Notes: generated by a model from the letters alone, not told the origin. 64,000 bases of DNA from Carcinoscorpius rotundicauda (GCA_011833715.1 CM022391.1:168125601-168189600), one strand, 5' to 3'. Positions 1-11,868 are shown, counted from the first letter of the stretch. Numbers and translations are program-made.

Positions 1-354
1 TTGCTAAGTAACAGAAATGGTAATCGCGAACAGGACCCTTACGGATGGTAATATGAGCCAAGGCCTGTCATATGTGATCGATAAATAACACATTCTATGC
101 TTGATACTATAACCCTCTAGACAATATGAACAATAATACTAGACACCTGAACATCGATCGATATTCATCCAAGTATATCGGGGTATTTTTTCTCCATTTC
201 ATTTAATATTTACGTTAAAACTATCACTTCCAAATTGTACTTACTTTATTACTGTAATAACTCATGCAATTGAAGAAATATTTAGAAGGGATAAAAGACA
301 TCAATATGCAGCATACAGAATATAACTACACGTGTTTTCCAAAAAAGGAAAGTA
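1..354. other. No recognisable feature
   Basis: AT-rich DNA, presumably Nmdar1 intron. I saw no exon, RNA gene or repeat. Confidence 0.5.
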
Positions 355-368
355 CGAATTTCTGTAAC

Positions 369-500
369 TTATTGTTGTTGTTGTTTTGAATTAAGCACAA
401 AGCTACACAATGGGCTATCTGTGCTCTGCCCACCACGGGTATTGAAACCCGTACTTTAGCATATGAGTCCGCAGACATACCGCTGAGCCACTGGGGAGGG
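369..500 (-). mobile_element. SINE family B, full length with target-site duplication
   Basis: The minus strand runs from a tRNA-like head (A box TGGCTCAGCGGT, B box GGTTTCAATACC) to a (CAA)n tail. A perfect 14-bp duplication CGAATTTCTGTAAC flanks it at 355-368 and 501-514, so the insertion boundaries are exact. Confidence 0.92.
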
Positions 501-514
501 CGAATTTCTGTAAC

Positions 515-1988
515 ACTGATAATTTAATGGCATAGCAAGAGACTGAAAAGGCGTTGTTTGACAGTCATATACGAACAATAAATTTATTCTGTTCTCTCTA
601 GTTTAAGGGTCTAATAAAAAGCGTATTTAGTTAGGGAGCTTTGAATTTTTTATCTAACATTTTTCTGTAGTTTTTGTTTGTTTGTTTGTTTTCAGTCACT
701 TTTCACGCCATCTTAACATAACGACAAACACATACAAGATCAAAACATTTTCAAATTTTAAATCTTATAATCTTTAACCTTATTGTTAGCAAGGATAAAT
801 TATATTCTTAATCATCTTAACGTGGTATTAAAACAACTAATATTTCACTCACTAACTGAAAATAACTCCGTGAAACCGTATAAGCTCTGCCTGGGTGTAA
901 GCGCTTAATATATTATTTATGAGAAACAAAAGCACAGAAAGAGCTGTGAATGATAACTAAACATTATATTGATTTCGACAAACTAAAGCAAAACATAACT
1001 ATAAATGTTGACTAAATAGGGTAATTTTTTTTTGGCTCACTATGTCACTCTCCTTCTCCAGTGACTCAGCAATAAGTCTGATGTGCACAGCACAGATAAC
1101 CTATTATGTAATTTCGCGCTTACAACAAACAAACCAAAACTATGTCGGTTCCAACAAACAACAAGAAAGACCTGAAAGGAGTGACTGGTCACAGACAGGC
1201 CTCGCAACTGGTGGTACATTACCGGTACCAAGTATAAACATAGTTTACTCATGTGATTTGAGTAGTTGGAAATTCAAGTATTCTTTTCAGTGTGGTCTCG
1301 TTCGAAATTTTTCACATCCGACCAAACTTTCAATTATCTGAAAGCTCATTTGGTATGACGACCATGGCAATGAATCAGTTAAAACCTAGGTTTTCTACTG
1401 ATTTTAATGGGTGCCAGCCTCACAAAAGTCCATTAAGAAACTGAAAGTCAGAGCATCTTTTGGGAAGGGGGGGAAGTAGTTTCTGAATTTTCATGATTGC
1501 TTTTTCACTTCATAAGATTAAAGAATATAAAAATATAGCTTCAGAATAAGGATGACAAAATTATTGAGAATACTTTATGTAACACAAATTACACGTTTCT
1601 AGAAGTTGTAAAAAATTCAGAAGAGAAGACTCAAGAAAAAATATCCAAGTTCTCACACCAGGGGAAATTGAGATTGTTTTTTAATATTTCCTTATATAAA
1701 TAATAATGAAAATTTTATGTAATATTAACATTTAATTTCATGTTTGTTTATATGTCCTAATAATTTAGTACTTTAACTAAATTTGAATGCAGCTCAGCAA
1801 AATGCGCAGTCTGTCTGACCTGCCCGCATGCTAAAGGCTGATCATGCACACACTCACCTAACATGCAATCAGTCAAGTAGGCACATTCACTTTCTCTTCC
1901 AGAGCGTGGGAAACAGCAGTTCCCATATTTCATGCTATCGTCGATTTTCACTCAAAATTATCACATTAAACATTTATAATTTTATTAG
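515..1988. other. No firm feature; short open frames only
   Basis: Frames of 99 and 64 codons at 1042-1341 (+) and 1757-1951 (-) have no recognisable domain and no paired splice sites, and I do not call them genes. The rest is A/T-rich. Confidence 0.5.
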
Positions 1989-2109
1989 AAGCGAAGCTGA
2001 AATACCAGAGGAGGCTTTCGGTCAAAACTTAGCAGATGAGACACGTAATAACAGATTTTATTCTCAACATATGATGTACTATAAACCAGAACCGGTTCTA
2101 GTTCCGACA
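1989..2109 (+). CDS. Possible internal exon, unknown product (speculative)
   Basis: A single open frame (one base plus 40 codons) begins AGC GAA GCT GAA, contains PEEAFGQNLADETRNN and ends YYKPEPVLVPT. It lies between a TTTTATTAG acceptor and an ACA|gtaagt donor. The mixed charged composition is more protein-like than nearby chance frames. I recognise no family. It would lie within, and antisense to, the inferred Nmdar1 locus. It could equally be a chance frame. Confidence 0.18.
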
Positions 2110-2335
2110 GTAAGTAAATCTTAGTCACAGGGTGAACATTTTTGTTTTGTTTTTGACTTCATAGCACCATAAGAACCATTATTAATTCCTGACCAACACC
2201 TTTAATCGTCTTGTTGTAAACGTATAACATGGGTAGATTAATGAGAAAAACAATAATTAATCTGATTTTAATCTTTCAGTATCTCTTCGTTCTTCGATAC
2301 GTCTTATAGGTATACAGTATTATTGATAAATATAG

Positions 2336-2455
2336 TCCCCCAGTGGCTCAGCGGTATGCCTGCGGACTTACATGCTAAAATCCGGGTTTCGATACCCGTG
2401 GTGGGCAGAGTACAGATAGCCCATTGTGTAGCTTTGTGCTTAATTCTAAACAACA
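2336..2455 (+). mobile_element. SINE family B
   Basis: The head reads CCCCCAGTGGCTCAGCGG, followed by B box GGTTTCGATACC and the family tail ending in CAACAACA. The short motif ATAAATATA on both sides is a likely target-site duplication. Confidence 0.9.
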
Positions 2456-2973
2456 ACATAAATATAATTATTTCTCAGTTGTCCAGTTCTGTAAACTACA
2501 CAGTATGTTACTACTTCTGTATAATGACAGATAATGTGTAATTATATTTGTAAGACATTCTTCCCGAGTGTTAATACACTGCAATATTTTTCAAAAGTTT
2601 CTACTTATTACATATCACTAAGCCTAAAGATGGCCGCACAAAGTAACTTGTAAATTTAATAAATAAATGAAGAAAACTGGTCATAAAAATCTGTTAAAAG
2701 AGAGTTGTTATTCTTCACAATCATCGTAAAATCTTATTTTACCATTTCATCACTACTTGTCCATGTTATATAAAAATATTCTTACATTGCCGATTAGAGT
2801 GAGATACATTTTAAAAGAAAGTTTCGTAAACGACACATTCGCGAGAATTAAACAGCAAATTCCTGATATAGCTCAAAGATGGTACATAAACACTAAATTT
2901 TCTTCGCTTTAACTTGTTTAGATTTCATTGTAATTTTAATTCGAAATAAACTATGTTGAATGTATGCTTATAA

Positions 2974-3114
2974 ATGGCCCCGCATCTAACGATTGCCCTT
3001 CTCTGTTTAGGTACACCAGTTTGTAATTGCAGCGAAGTTTGTCAAGAAGTGGACGAAAATGAGGTCGATATGTGTGATAACATGGAAGTAATGAGCGACT
3101 CCAACCCAAAATGA
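2974..3114 (+). CDS. Small ORF, possible secreted Cys-containing peptide or terminal exon
   Basis: ATG at 2974 opens 46 codons to TGA at 3112. The start MAPHLTIALLCLG resembles a short signal peptide. It is followed by an acidic mature part with cysteines at 17, 19, 23 and 34. Alternatively TTCTCTGTTTAG at 2999-3010 is a splice acceptor. A terminal exon from 3011 joined in phase 0 to the 1989-2109 candidate would instead use another frame, 26 codons to TAA at 3089. The two readings exclude each other. No family recognised. Confidence 0.2.
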   Translation: MAPHLTIALLCLGTPVCNCSEVCQEVDENEVDMCDNMEVMSDSNPK

Positions 3115-3356
3115 AAAAAATTCATGTGAATATTTTGTTTATTATATCACTTCATTGTTGTAATATTTTGAGAATCATTATTTGTATTCCACATGCTTCT
3201 CAATCCAAAATATATTATAAAGAAGTTTCGCTATTCTGATATAAATTATTTCCACAAAGACAATATGATAATCACGTATATTTCAGTTACGTAATTGTGC
3301 TAAAACAACGTTCAAACTGTTCCAAAGGTTCAATTAGTCTTTATTGATTATATGAT

Positions 3357-3455
3357 TGATTATTTGGAATTAAGCACAAACTAAAAAAATGGGTTATCTG
3401 TGCTCTGTCCACAACGACTATTGAAACCCGCTTTATAGCAGCTGGACCACTATTG
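3357..3455 (-). mobile_element. SINE family B fragment, degraded
   Basis: Minus-strand similarity to the family B body (GGAATTAAGCACAAA and TATCTGTGCTCTGTCCAC as written on plus) with many substitutions. The tRNA head is barely recognisable. Confidence 0.7.
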
Positions 3456-3650
3456 GTGGATTTAAACTCAAGCGGCAATAGTAAGTTTTGATTAATAACA
3501 TGAGTTTGTCTTTTTTCTTTTTTTTTCATATTACGGTTCATTTCACCGACAGACAAGGAAAATTGCGTATGAAAAATACAAGGGTGAAAACTACATAATA
3601 TCGTATTATATTTCTGGATAATACCGTACGTATTAACTAATAACTACGCC

Positions 3651-3745
3651 AGTCTTAGTGGCTCAGCGGTATATAAGTTGGCTAAAAATCAGGTTTCGAT
3701 ACCAGTAGTGGGCGTGCTTAAGTAACTTTGTGCTTTACAAAAAAG
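3651..3745 (+). mobile_element. SINE family B fragment, degraded
   Basis: AGTGGCTCAGCGGTAT followed by GGTTTCGATACC and AACTTTGTGCTTT. About 30 bp of the body is deleted compared with intact copies. Confidence 0.75.
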
Positions 3746-6220
3746 AAAATGTGAATTGTTTGTTTTTTATATAATATAAAGTCAATGGTTCATGCAACAA
3801 GAGAAATCTGTGTTTTCTGATTTTAAAACTTTAAATATTACCAAATACATCTTACAAATCTTAAGAAATGAATATTTAACTTTGTTGCACGCATATTTGG
3901 AGTTATATTTGTTTGATCGGTATAGTTTAGCCTTGTTTTCTGGTTATGAGGTTATGTGTTCACGCTTATCCTTTGGTTACCGAGTTACATGTTCGTCCTA
4001 TCCTTTGGTTATCAGATAATCTGTTTATCCTTATCTTACTGTAATTTATCAGAGGTTCAAGGTGCGTGATTTTAATATTTTACTCATTTCGTGAGTTCTC
4101 TACTCATGACATACGTTTTGTGTCAAGGTGTTTAACAAATGTATATAAATTAATCAATTATTATTCATTATAATCACAATGCCTACTCTCCTGACATCAC
4201 TCTCATTTTCAAACTGCCAAATCTCCGTCCATATATATATATATATTGCTTTGCTTTATTTTATGAGACAAGTTTTATCATCCTACCACGTTAATTTCAC
4301 TGTTACGTTAGCTGTATATCTCCTTTTCAAGCGATCTAGTTATTCACAGCAAAATACAAATTATCCACAGTTTTCTACTTTTTTTAATATTATCATTTCT
4401 ACTTATTATTCTTACACTACTTGACTATACATCAGTAAAAGTGGCTTTTTGTAAGAAAGATGCTTACAACAAGTAAGTTACTAATCAAATAAGTGAAACC
4501 AGCGAATATAGATCGGTTTCCTCGTTTATCGTATTTAGCGTGACTGACAATATTCTGTGATATGTCTTTTACATGTACGATGTCTTGATAATATAGTATA
4601 TTCTTTGCTCCGTTGGATATCTCTGTTAATTTACTATATTACGAATATATACTCATGGTTTATTCTCCAGTATGTAGCTTCTTTATTCGTAACAGTGCTT
4701 TAAGGTAACAGTCACGATAAAAATTCATATTGTAAAGTACATTGGTTTAATGGAAACAATATGTATGTCCGCCTCGTGTATAAAATAATTGAGGAAATAT
4801 GCCGAGTTTAACTAATAATGTTAAAAGTTGAACATGAAATATATGTAAACGTTTATAATGCTCACAAAAACCGAGTTTACGTTAAAATAAATTTATATCT
4901 CTATTTTTTCAGTCAAGACTAAAATGCAATTACCAGATATTGTCTTTCTTAGGAATCATTTGTAATAAACTTGGAAGTTTCTAATATAGTTCAGACAAAC
5001 TTTGCAACTCTTACGTAGTAAGCCAATATCCTCATAAAGTTTAAAAATTTATAAAAGTTATATTTAATCGCTGTAAACAGTAGATGTAATTTTATGTGCA
5101 TTAGTTCTTTTTATAGCTTGTTTAGTGAATTAGATTTCTAAGATTAAAACACTTGATATCCTTTGTCCTCATAAATTGGTTCACAGTAATATGATTTAGC
5201 TTTTGATTGGGAAACATTGATAAATATTGGTCACTGAATTTGAATATACATGCTGCAAGTTAAATGTATAAATTCGCATACGTGCATTAGAAAAATTACC
5301 CATTTCATGCTTTTAGCGACAGTATGAGGTTAAGCTAAAGTTATAAGCGATGATATGGTATAGTCAATGTTAAATCCCAGTTTCTATTTTAATTCTTATG
5401 ATAAAGAAACATTTGTTACAAGCTATATTTTCAATGCTTCAACTTATATCAGCTAGAAGGCGTATGACATTAAAATCGAAATGTTTATAAAAATGGGCCT
5501 AGAATGCCTAGAATGTTCGAAAGTTGACATCAAGAATCTAATAACTTCGACAAATATCTAGAAGTTAGGCATCAGACGTAATTACTGCAAGACCAAATAA
5601 TTATCAAGATAGCTGTGAATCAGGTGATATTTAATTTTTAGTTGGTAGTGCTAGTGAAGTATTTAGTTCGAGCGAAATATTTGGATTAGTATTAATTATA
5701 ATTATCACCATCAGAGACGCATATCTGTTTGAACACTATTTATAACCTTAAGACCACAAGTTACAGCAGTGTAGAAGCTTGTAGAAACATTAAGGAAGAA
5801 ATAAACTATTTTTTTTAATCGTCAAGTAAACTAGACTTCGAATTATTTTCACCAAATAATTCAAAAAATTTTCCCGACTAAAGAACTTTACAACAATATA
5901 CATATTATTTAAAAATATTTTGAAGCTTCTAAGACTGTGTTAAAATGAAATGTTTAGGCCAAGAAATAAATAAATGAAGACATAGAACAAGCACTATTAG
6001 CCCCTCACAGTTAGAGTTTCCTTTCCTAGTGCTTTCATTAATAGGCGTATTATCTTTAATCTTGCTTCCATTTTCCCAAATTTTCTTCCACAACACGGAG
6101 ATATTTACATCTAAATTGTAACTACTGACTGAACTGTTAATATACTGAAAAAGTATGTGCGTTAATACTCATTAATACAAATTTCTATCATGCAACTTCA
6201 CAGCAAGATAGTCCACAATC
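3746..6220. other. Long stretch without recognised features
   Basis: AT-rich sequence with short chance frames (for example 3792-4019 and 4179-4424, plus) lacking splice context or domains. A short (TA)n run lies near 4232. Presumed Nmdar1 intron. Confidence 0.5.
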
Positions 6221-6486
6221 GGTCCGGCATGGCAAGGTAGGTTAAAGCGTTTGACTCGTAATCTGAGGGTCGCAGGTTCGAATCCCCGTCGCACCAAACA
6301 TGCTCGCCCTTTCAGCCGTGGGGGCATTATAATGTGACGCTCAATCCCACTATTCTTTGGTAAAAGAGTAGTCCAAGAGTTGGCGGCGGGTGGTGATGAC
6401 TAGCTGCGTTCCCTCTAGTTTTACACTGCTAAATTAGGGACGGCTAGCGCAGATAGCTCTCGAGTAGCTTTGCGCGAAACAACCTT
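6221..6486 (+). mobile_element. SINE family A, nearly full length
   Basis: The tRNA-like head (GGTCCGGCATGG, anticodon-position CGT in ACTCGTAATCTGAGGG, B box GGTTCGAATCC) is followed by the family body with ACTATTCTTTGGTAAAAGAG and AATTAGGGACGGCTAG. Confidence 0.92.
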
Positions 6487-6739
6487 AACTAGCCAAAGTG
6501 ACATGGAGAGAAAAAAATATTAATTACAACAACCATTAAGTTTACTTAGTAAAGAATATAGCTCCACTCTTAATAACTGGAGATAACTTCCTAGCTTTTT
6601 ACTGTCACTTAATGTAATGGGATATCATTTATAAGCTTTCAATTATAACGCAATATAATGTAACTGTGAGATAGTATGTACTGTATATCATACTCAATTG
6701 TCTGCACAGATCGTATCTTTACCTTAGATTTTAAAATAA

Positions 6740-6970
6740 CAGACTAGAGGGATAGCAGCTGGTCAGTACCACCTAACATAAACTGTTATTAGATTGAATA
6801 GTGAGAGTTAGAACGTCCTTTTTGTAGGGCGTACATGACTCTTTAAGTTTGTAGTGCAGTTTGTTTGTTTCTTTATGTGTTTTTTCTGTTATTTTTTGTC
6901 CAAAGGATGGACGTGATTATGGAACCTCCGATTCAAAACCTCACTTTTATTATGTCATATATCGTGGATG
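6740..6970 (-). mobile_element. Ancient SINE family A-like copy
   Basis: Only the spaced motifs survive (GACTAGAGGGATAGCAGCTGG, TGAATAGTGAGAGTT, GATTCAAAACC in minus-strand order). The copy is so diverged that its edges are approximate. Confidence 0.4.
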
Positions 6971-7949
6971 CACCACGTTGGTATTGTATACCAAGAATAA
7001 TCAGTGAGTGATTTCCCCCTTTTTTTTTAATCCTTTATCCTCTAACCAGAGACACTCAACTCAAACCTGTGTTGTTTGGTTCCTTCCAACACTTCTTGCA
7101 TTTTTGTCAATTAAATTTCAAAAGGAAAATGTATTTGTTAAATATCTGGTTTGGTATTTTGCGAGAGATGACAGGTGAGATTTCTATTTAAAGCAGTCCT
7201 GAACGTTTTTGTTTTTTTACACACACATTCATATATACGATTCGAATCCTTCTGTGACGCATGTTAGTCATCACGTTGACGTAAAGAAACCTCTTTACAT
7301 ACCCTATTTCTAAACGATCTCTATCGCTTTTGGCACAGTGCCAGGTCTGTTGCTTTTTATGTGAAGCTCCTTATCCAAACACTGATACAATGACGTCAAT
7401 ATGATCAAATACAAGAAAACGCCACCAGGACAACTTGAGAGTTTTCGTAGATCTCTATTATAACATGAGCAGACTCGAATATGTATATATACGATACAAT
7501 CTGCTTTTGACAAACGTTTTGACTTCAGTTTAGGGTTGCAAACTAGATTTTTATCTACTTTTGATATTTATGTGACTTTGCCTAATTTTCGATGTGCGTA
7601 AAAACAAACGAAACAATAACAGGCATAAAACAAGAGTTACGGTGAAATGAATGTGACCATGCAGATATAATTATATTTTCTGTGAAAACTGTAACGTGAC
7701 TTCTTTGTTTCGACTGAAAAAAATTTGATTTGTCAATGACAGTCAAGTCTTCAATTTCTGTAGAAAAAAAATTAACAAATATTTAGATTTTAGTCTCCCT
7801 TTCTAAAGTGACAAGGCCATGCTTATTATCTCAACTGAAATTTTGTTTTGAACAGGTGGAAATGTAATATCTTTTATTGACTCATTCTGTGTTTTCTTTG
7901 TATCTAAAAGATCCAAGTATGCACATCAAATACGATAAAATAGAAGATT
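6971..7949. other. No recognised feature
   Basis: Intronic AT-rich DNA. The 67-codon minus frame at 7310-7513 has no recognisable domain. Confidence 0.5.
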
Positions 7950-8060
7950 GTTTTTTGTAGCGAAGCACAAAGGGCTATCTGTGCTTCACCCACCACTGGT
8001 ATAGAAACCTGATTTCTAGCGTTGTAAGTCCGAAGACATACCACTATGCCACTGGAGGGC
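7950..8060 (-). mobile_element. SINE family B copy, diverged
   Basis: Plus-strand text GGGCTATCTGTGCTTCACCC, then TAGCGTTGTAAGTCCGAAGA and ATACCACTATGCCACTGG, is the reverse complement of the family B body and head. Confidence 0.8.
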
Positions 8061-8174
8061 AGAAAAGGAGAGAAAAACTAAATTAATGTGTCAAGTTTAT
8101 CATCTAAGAAATAGAGACTGATGAAAATTAAACTTAAGTACGCATGTGCAAATAGTTTCAGAGCATGTTTCGTT

Positions 8175-8400
8175 TCTCGCTAGCCGTCCCTAATTTAGCA
8201 GTGTAAGACTAAAGGGAAGGCAGCTTGTCATCATCACCCACCGCCAAATCTTGGGCTACTCTTTTACCAACAAATAGTGGGATTGGCTGTAACATTATAA
8301 CGCCCCCACGGCTGAAAGGGCGAGCATGTTTGATGTGACGGGGATTCGAAACCGCAAGATTACGAGTTGAGTGCCTTAATCACCTGGCTATGGCAGGTCC
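8175..8400 (-). mobile_element. SINE family A
   Basis: Reverse complement of body and head: CTAGCCGTCCCTAATTTAGC, then ACTCTTTTACCAACAAATAG, then GGGGATTCGAAACC and the head near 8400. The extreme 3' tail is missing. Confidence 0.9.
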
Positions 8401-8873
8401 AAACACATGAGAGAATACACCAGTATTGATGGTTGTTTTGTTTTAATTTTTATATGTAAACTATTGATTCTTAGAATCTTCTAACTGATAAAGTACACAC
8501 CATAAACATTTTACTGCATAATTCAAAAACTTCTTTAAAATAATAACGTGTCCTATCGTCAGATGTCTCTGTATTTTATTACCGTGCAAAGGAGCTAGAA
8601 TGAATTTAATCGTGTTTCACAAACTTTGTTGATATAGTCGGCAATTACCAACTGATCGCTATATACGTCAGCATTCAGTAAAACAAATTATGTCTACACA
8701 ATAATCTACTTATCAATAGAGATATTATTTTTCACAGCTATTCCTATAAGTCTCCAAGCATGCTAAAAGTGCCACTAGGTGCCGCACCATTCCTGAAAGA
8801 GTGATATTCCACTCACTCATAACTGGAAGATATATTTTAATTTTCTCAATGTTTCTCTTAGAGGGCTGATGCT

Positions 8874-9197
8874 GAAGTATATATAGTTTATACCAAAGAG
8901 TTTTGTTCACACTGTATGTTTCACCTGTATATAGATTATAGTAAAGTGTTTTGTTCTCTCTCTTTATCTCCATTTATATAGCTTATATTAAAAAGTTTTG
9001 TTCTCTCTCTGTTTCACCTGCAAATAGTTTATAATAAAGAATTTTGTTCTCTATATTTCACCTGTAAAGAGTTTTGTTCTCTCTATATGTTTCATCTGTA
9101 TAAGGTTTATATTAAATACTTTTGATCTCTATGTTTCACTTGTATATAGTTTTCATTAAAGAGTTTTGTTTTCTCTCTATGTTTCATTGAAGAGATA
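8874..9197. repeat. 47-bp minisatellite, about 7 copies
   Basis: The motif TTTTGTTC recurs at 8901, 8949, 8996, 9042, 9072 and about 9119 and 9166, mostly 46-48 bp apart. Each is followed by CTCTCT and TTTCACCTG. One unit is shortened to 30 bp. Remnants of the unit continue at 9638-9670 past the nested SINEs. Confidence 0.8.
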
Positions 9198-9228
9198 ATA
9201 ATGAATAACGTTATTTCTCTCTATCGGG

Positions 9229-9355
9229 CCCCCCAGTGGCTCAGCGGTATGTCTGCGGACTTACACGCTAAAATCCGGGTTTCTATACCCGTGGTGGGCA
9301 GAGCACAGATAGCCCATTGTGTAGCTTTGTGCTTAATTCAAAACAACAACAACAA
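9229..9355 (+). mobile_element. SINE family B inserted at the edge of a family A SINE
   Basis: Intact family B copy with a 12-bp duplication CTCTCTATCGGG at 9217-9228 and 9356-9367. The duplication includes the first bases of the neighbouring family A element, so the B copy arrived second. Confidence 0.93.
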
Positions 9356-9364
9356 CTCTCTATC

Positions 9365-9637
9365 GGGCCGGCACGGCCGAGCGCGTTAAGGCATGCGCTC
9401 GTAATCTTAGGGTCGCGGGTTCGCATCCGAGTCGGGCTAAACATGCTCGCCCTCCCAGCCGTGGGGGAGTTATAATGTGACGGTCAATCCCACTATTCGT
9501 TGGTAAAAGAGTAGCCCAAGAGTTGGCAGTGGATGGTGATGACTAACTGCCTTCCCTCTAGTTGTGCACTGCAAAATTAGGGGCGGCTAGCACAAGATAG
9601 CCCTCGAGTAGCTTTGTGCGAAAATTCAAAACAAACA
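9365..9637 (+). mobile_element. SINE family A, full length
   Basis: Head GGGCCGGCACGGCCGAGCGC, CTCGTAATCTTAGGGTCGCG, B box GGTTCGCATCC, full body and CAAACAAAC tail. Confidence 0.93.
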
Positions 9638-9879
9638 AACTCTCTGTTTCGCCTGTAAAGTTTGAATAAAACAATGTTCTTTGAATTTATTTACAGCATT
9701 TTATTTCCCTTTTTACTTAAAGAGTTTATATTTAAGTATATTCGTTTCATTTCACTTGTAGGGACTATAAACGTATTGATGTGTTAAATAGCGGATGTGA
9801 AACAAGTGCCATGATAACTTTATCCATATTGAAATAATCAGGAATAATGAACCTGTTCTTATTCCTTGAAAACCATTCA

Positions 9880-10077
9880 CCTACTAAACACAATGTGTTA
9901 CGGAAGCAGTTCACACTAACACGATGTATTACAGAAATATTTCATATAAATTTGATGTGTTACGAAAACAATTCACGTGAAGACGAAAAATTACGGAAAT
10001 AACTCATATAAGCACAATATATTACAAAACTAGTTTACATAAACTGAGTGTATTGCAGAACTAGTTCGCATAACACG
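9880..10077. repeat. 31-bp minisatellite, left part
   Basis: Diverged copies of a unit built on ACATAAACAC...TGTATTACAGAAAT..TTC. The array resumes at 10263 beyond a SINE. Confidence 0.75.
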
Positions 10078-10262
10078 ACGTGCCCTTTCAGTCGTGGGGG
10101 CGTTATAATGTGATGGTCAATCCCACTATTCGTTGGTAAAAGAGTAGTCCAAGAGTTGGCGGTGATGACTAACTGTCTTTCTTCTAGTCTTACACTGCTA
10201 AATTAGAGACGGCTAGCGCAGATAGTCCTCGTGTAGCTTTCCGCGAAATTCAAAACAAACAA
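10078..10262 (+). mobile_element. SINE family A, lacking its tRNA head
   Basis: Starts in the body at TGCCCTTTCAGTCGTGGGGG and runs to AAACAAACAA. It interrupts the 31-bp minisatellite. Confidence 0.85.
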
Positions 10263-10525
10263 ACAACACAAGTTAGTACTGAAACAGTTCACATAAACGG
10301 GTGTATTACAATAATAAGTCATATAAACACAATGTATTGCAGAAATTGTTCACATCAACGTTGTATGTCACTGAAACGTACACATAGTGTATTACAGAGA
10401 CAGTTCATATAAACGAGTGTATTATAATAGTAATTCACATAAACACAATGTATTACAGAAATAGTTCACATAAACATAGTGTATTACGGAAACAGTTCAC
10501 ATAAACACAGTTTGTTACGAGATAG
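10263..10525. repeat. 31-bp minisatellite, right part
   Basis: The clearest spacing is TATTAC at 10451 and 10482, exactly 31 bp apart, in units carrying ACATAAACA and AGTTC. Confidence 0.8.
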
Positions 10526-10566
10526 TTTAAATATTACGAAAGAGAATCTTTCTAGAAGTGTAGCTG

Positions 10567-10643
10567 TTTGATGCGATGGGGATTGGACCCCGCGACCCTC
10601 AGATTATAAGTTGAGCTCCTTAACCACCTAGCCATGCGAGCCC
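10567..10643 (-). mobile_element. SINE family A, tRNA-like head only
   Basis: Reverse complement of the head: GGGGATTGGACCCCGCGACC, CTCAGATTATAAGTTGAG, CCACCTAGCCATGCGAGCCC. It is not a functional tRNA: the acceptor stem is incomplete and the context is the SINE. Confidence 0.85.
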
Positions 10644-10820
10644 GAAAGTAGAGCTGAGTTTAACTATAATGTGGTACTTATAACGTTATTATTTGTTGTT
10701 CATCCTCCTACTCCTTCCGATTTCTATATTTCATATATTCTAATTAATTTAACCAGTTACTAACTTAACATACATAACGGTTTGTTTCTGTATACACCCA
10801 GTTCAGTCTGGTAGAATATA

Positions 10821-11059
10821 CAGGGTGGTCGCTGGAAAAGCGGAAAATTTGAGGGTCAGATGAGATCATGAATAAAATGCGTGCTTACTCATTTCTATTT
10901 TGATTTCTTTACATCATGAATAAAATGCATGATTTTAATAATTTTGAGCATCTATGAGTGTAATATAACATATGCCTTTAAAAAAACTTTGTAAAAGTTA
11001 TTCTTTGTAAAAATAAATAGCTGTTTGACACATTTTCTGCTTTTCTAGCGACCACCCTG
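10821..11059. mobile_element. 239-bp MITE with TA duplication (Tc1/mariner-type)
   Basis: Begins CAGGGTGGTCGCTGGAAAAG and ends with its inverted complement CTTTTCTAGCGACCACCCTG, giving imperfect terminal inverted repeats of about 28 bp. TA flanks both sides (10819-10820, 11060-11061). No coding capacity. TA targets are characteristic of the Tc1/mariner superfamily. Confidence 0.88.
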
Positions 11060-11617
11060 TAGTTCTGTTTAATAATTATCTACCATGCTAAAATTTTATT
11101 TTATTTGTATTTTCGCCAAATCAGAATATCTACCTACTTCCAATGTTTAAATGCTCTTTTATGTCGTATACTCGTATTTTAGCTGCCAACTAACAGGTCA
11201 GCCTGCTAAACAACTTTATTAAGAAAGGTTTCCACATAGTGGTGCCTCTAAAAGTAAGTTTTAAATTATTTTAAGATCCATTTCAATAACATATTCCTGT
11301 TGCGATTTAAATCGTTTTTCCATCATTTTTATACGCCTCCGAGGCTGTTTCTACGTGTATCAGGTTGCAATCTTTCATCTTGCAAGTGGTTGAAAAAAAA
11401 TGTACAAAATTACCCTTGAGGACAGTTTGTTAAGAAATCATTCCTTTTTCGTTATATTCTATAAACATACTATTGTTAAAGAATATTTACTGCCTTGATC
11501 ATGTTTTTTTATACCTATTATTTACAGATCATTCAATGTCGTAAATTATAAAATGTAATAGTATTCTAGGGAGCAAAAAAAGTTCATATTTCTCATTGCC
11601 TATTTCTATTCAGACAA
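11060..11617. other. No recognised feature
   Basis: AT-rich intronic DNA, ending in a pyrimidine-rich tract. Confidence 0.5.
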
Positions 11618-11740
11618 AGTTACTTCAGTGGTATCCTACGTGTCCAGAATTTCAAGCTGATGAACTAGAGAAGATACAAGCAGTTAATGACACCCATTGC
11701 AGACTATTGATCAACTTTTATACAATCGAAGCTTTTCCCT
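11615..11740 (+). CDS. Possible exon relic, unknown product (speculative)
   Basis: A convincing acceptor (CATTGCCTATTTCTATTCAG) is followed by an open frame beginning TKLLQWYPTCPEFQADELEK and continuing IQAVNDTHCRLLINFY. There is no clear donor before the family B SINE at 11751. It may be a decayed or SINE-truncated exon, or chance. No family recognised. Confidence 0.15.
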
Positions 11741-11750
11741 TTGCGGGTTG

Positions 11751-11868
11751 CCCCCCAGTGGCTCCGCGGCATGTCTGCGAATTTACAACGCTAAAAATCG
11801 GGTTTCGATACCCATGGGGGTAGAGCACAGACAGCTCGTCGCATAGCTTTGTGAATTCAAAAGAACAT
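11751..11868 (+). mobile_element. SINE family B
   Basis: CCCCCAGTGGCTCCGCGGC head, B box GGTTTCGATACC and a body with small deletions in the TGGTGGGCAGAGC region. Confidence 0.85.
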
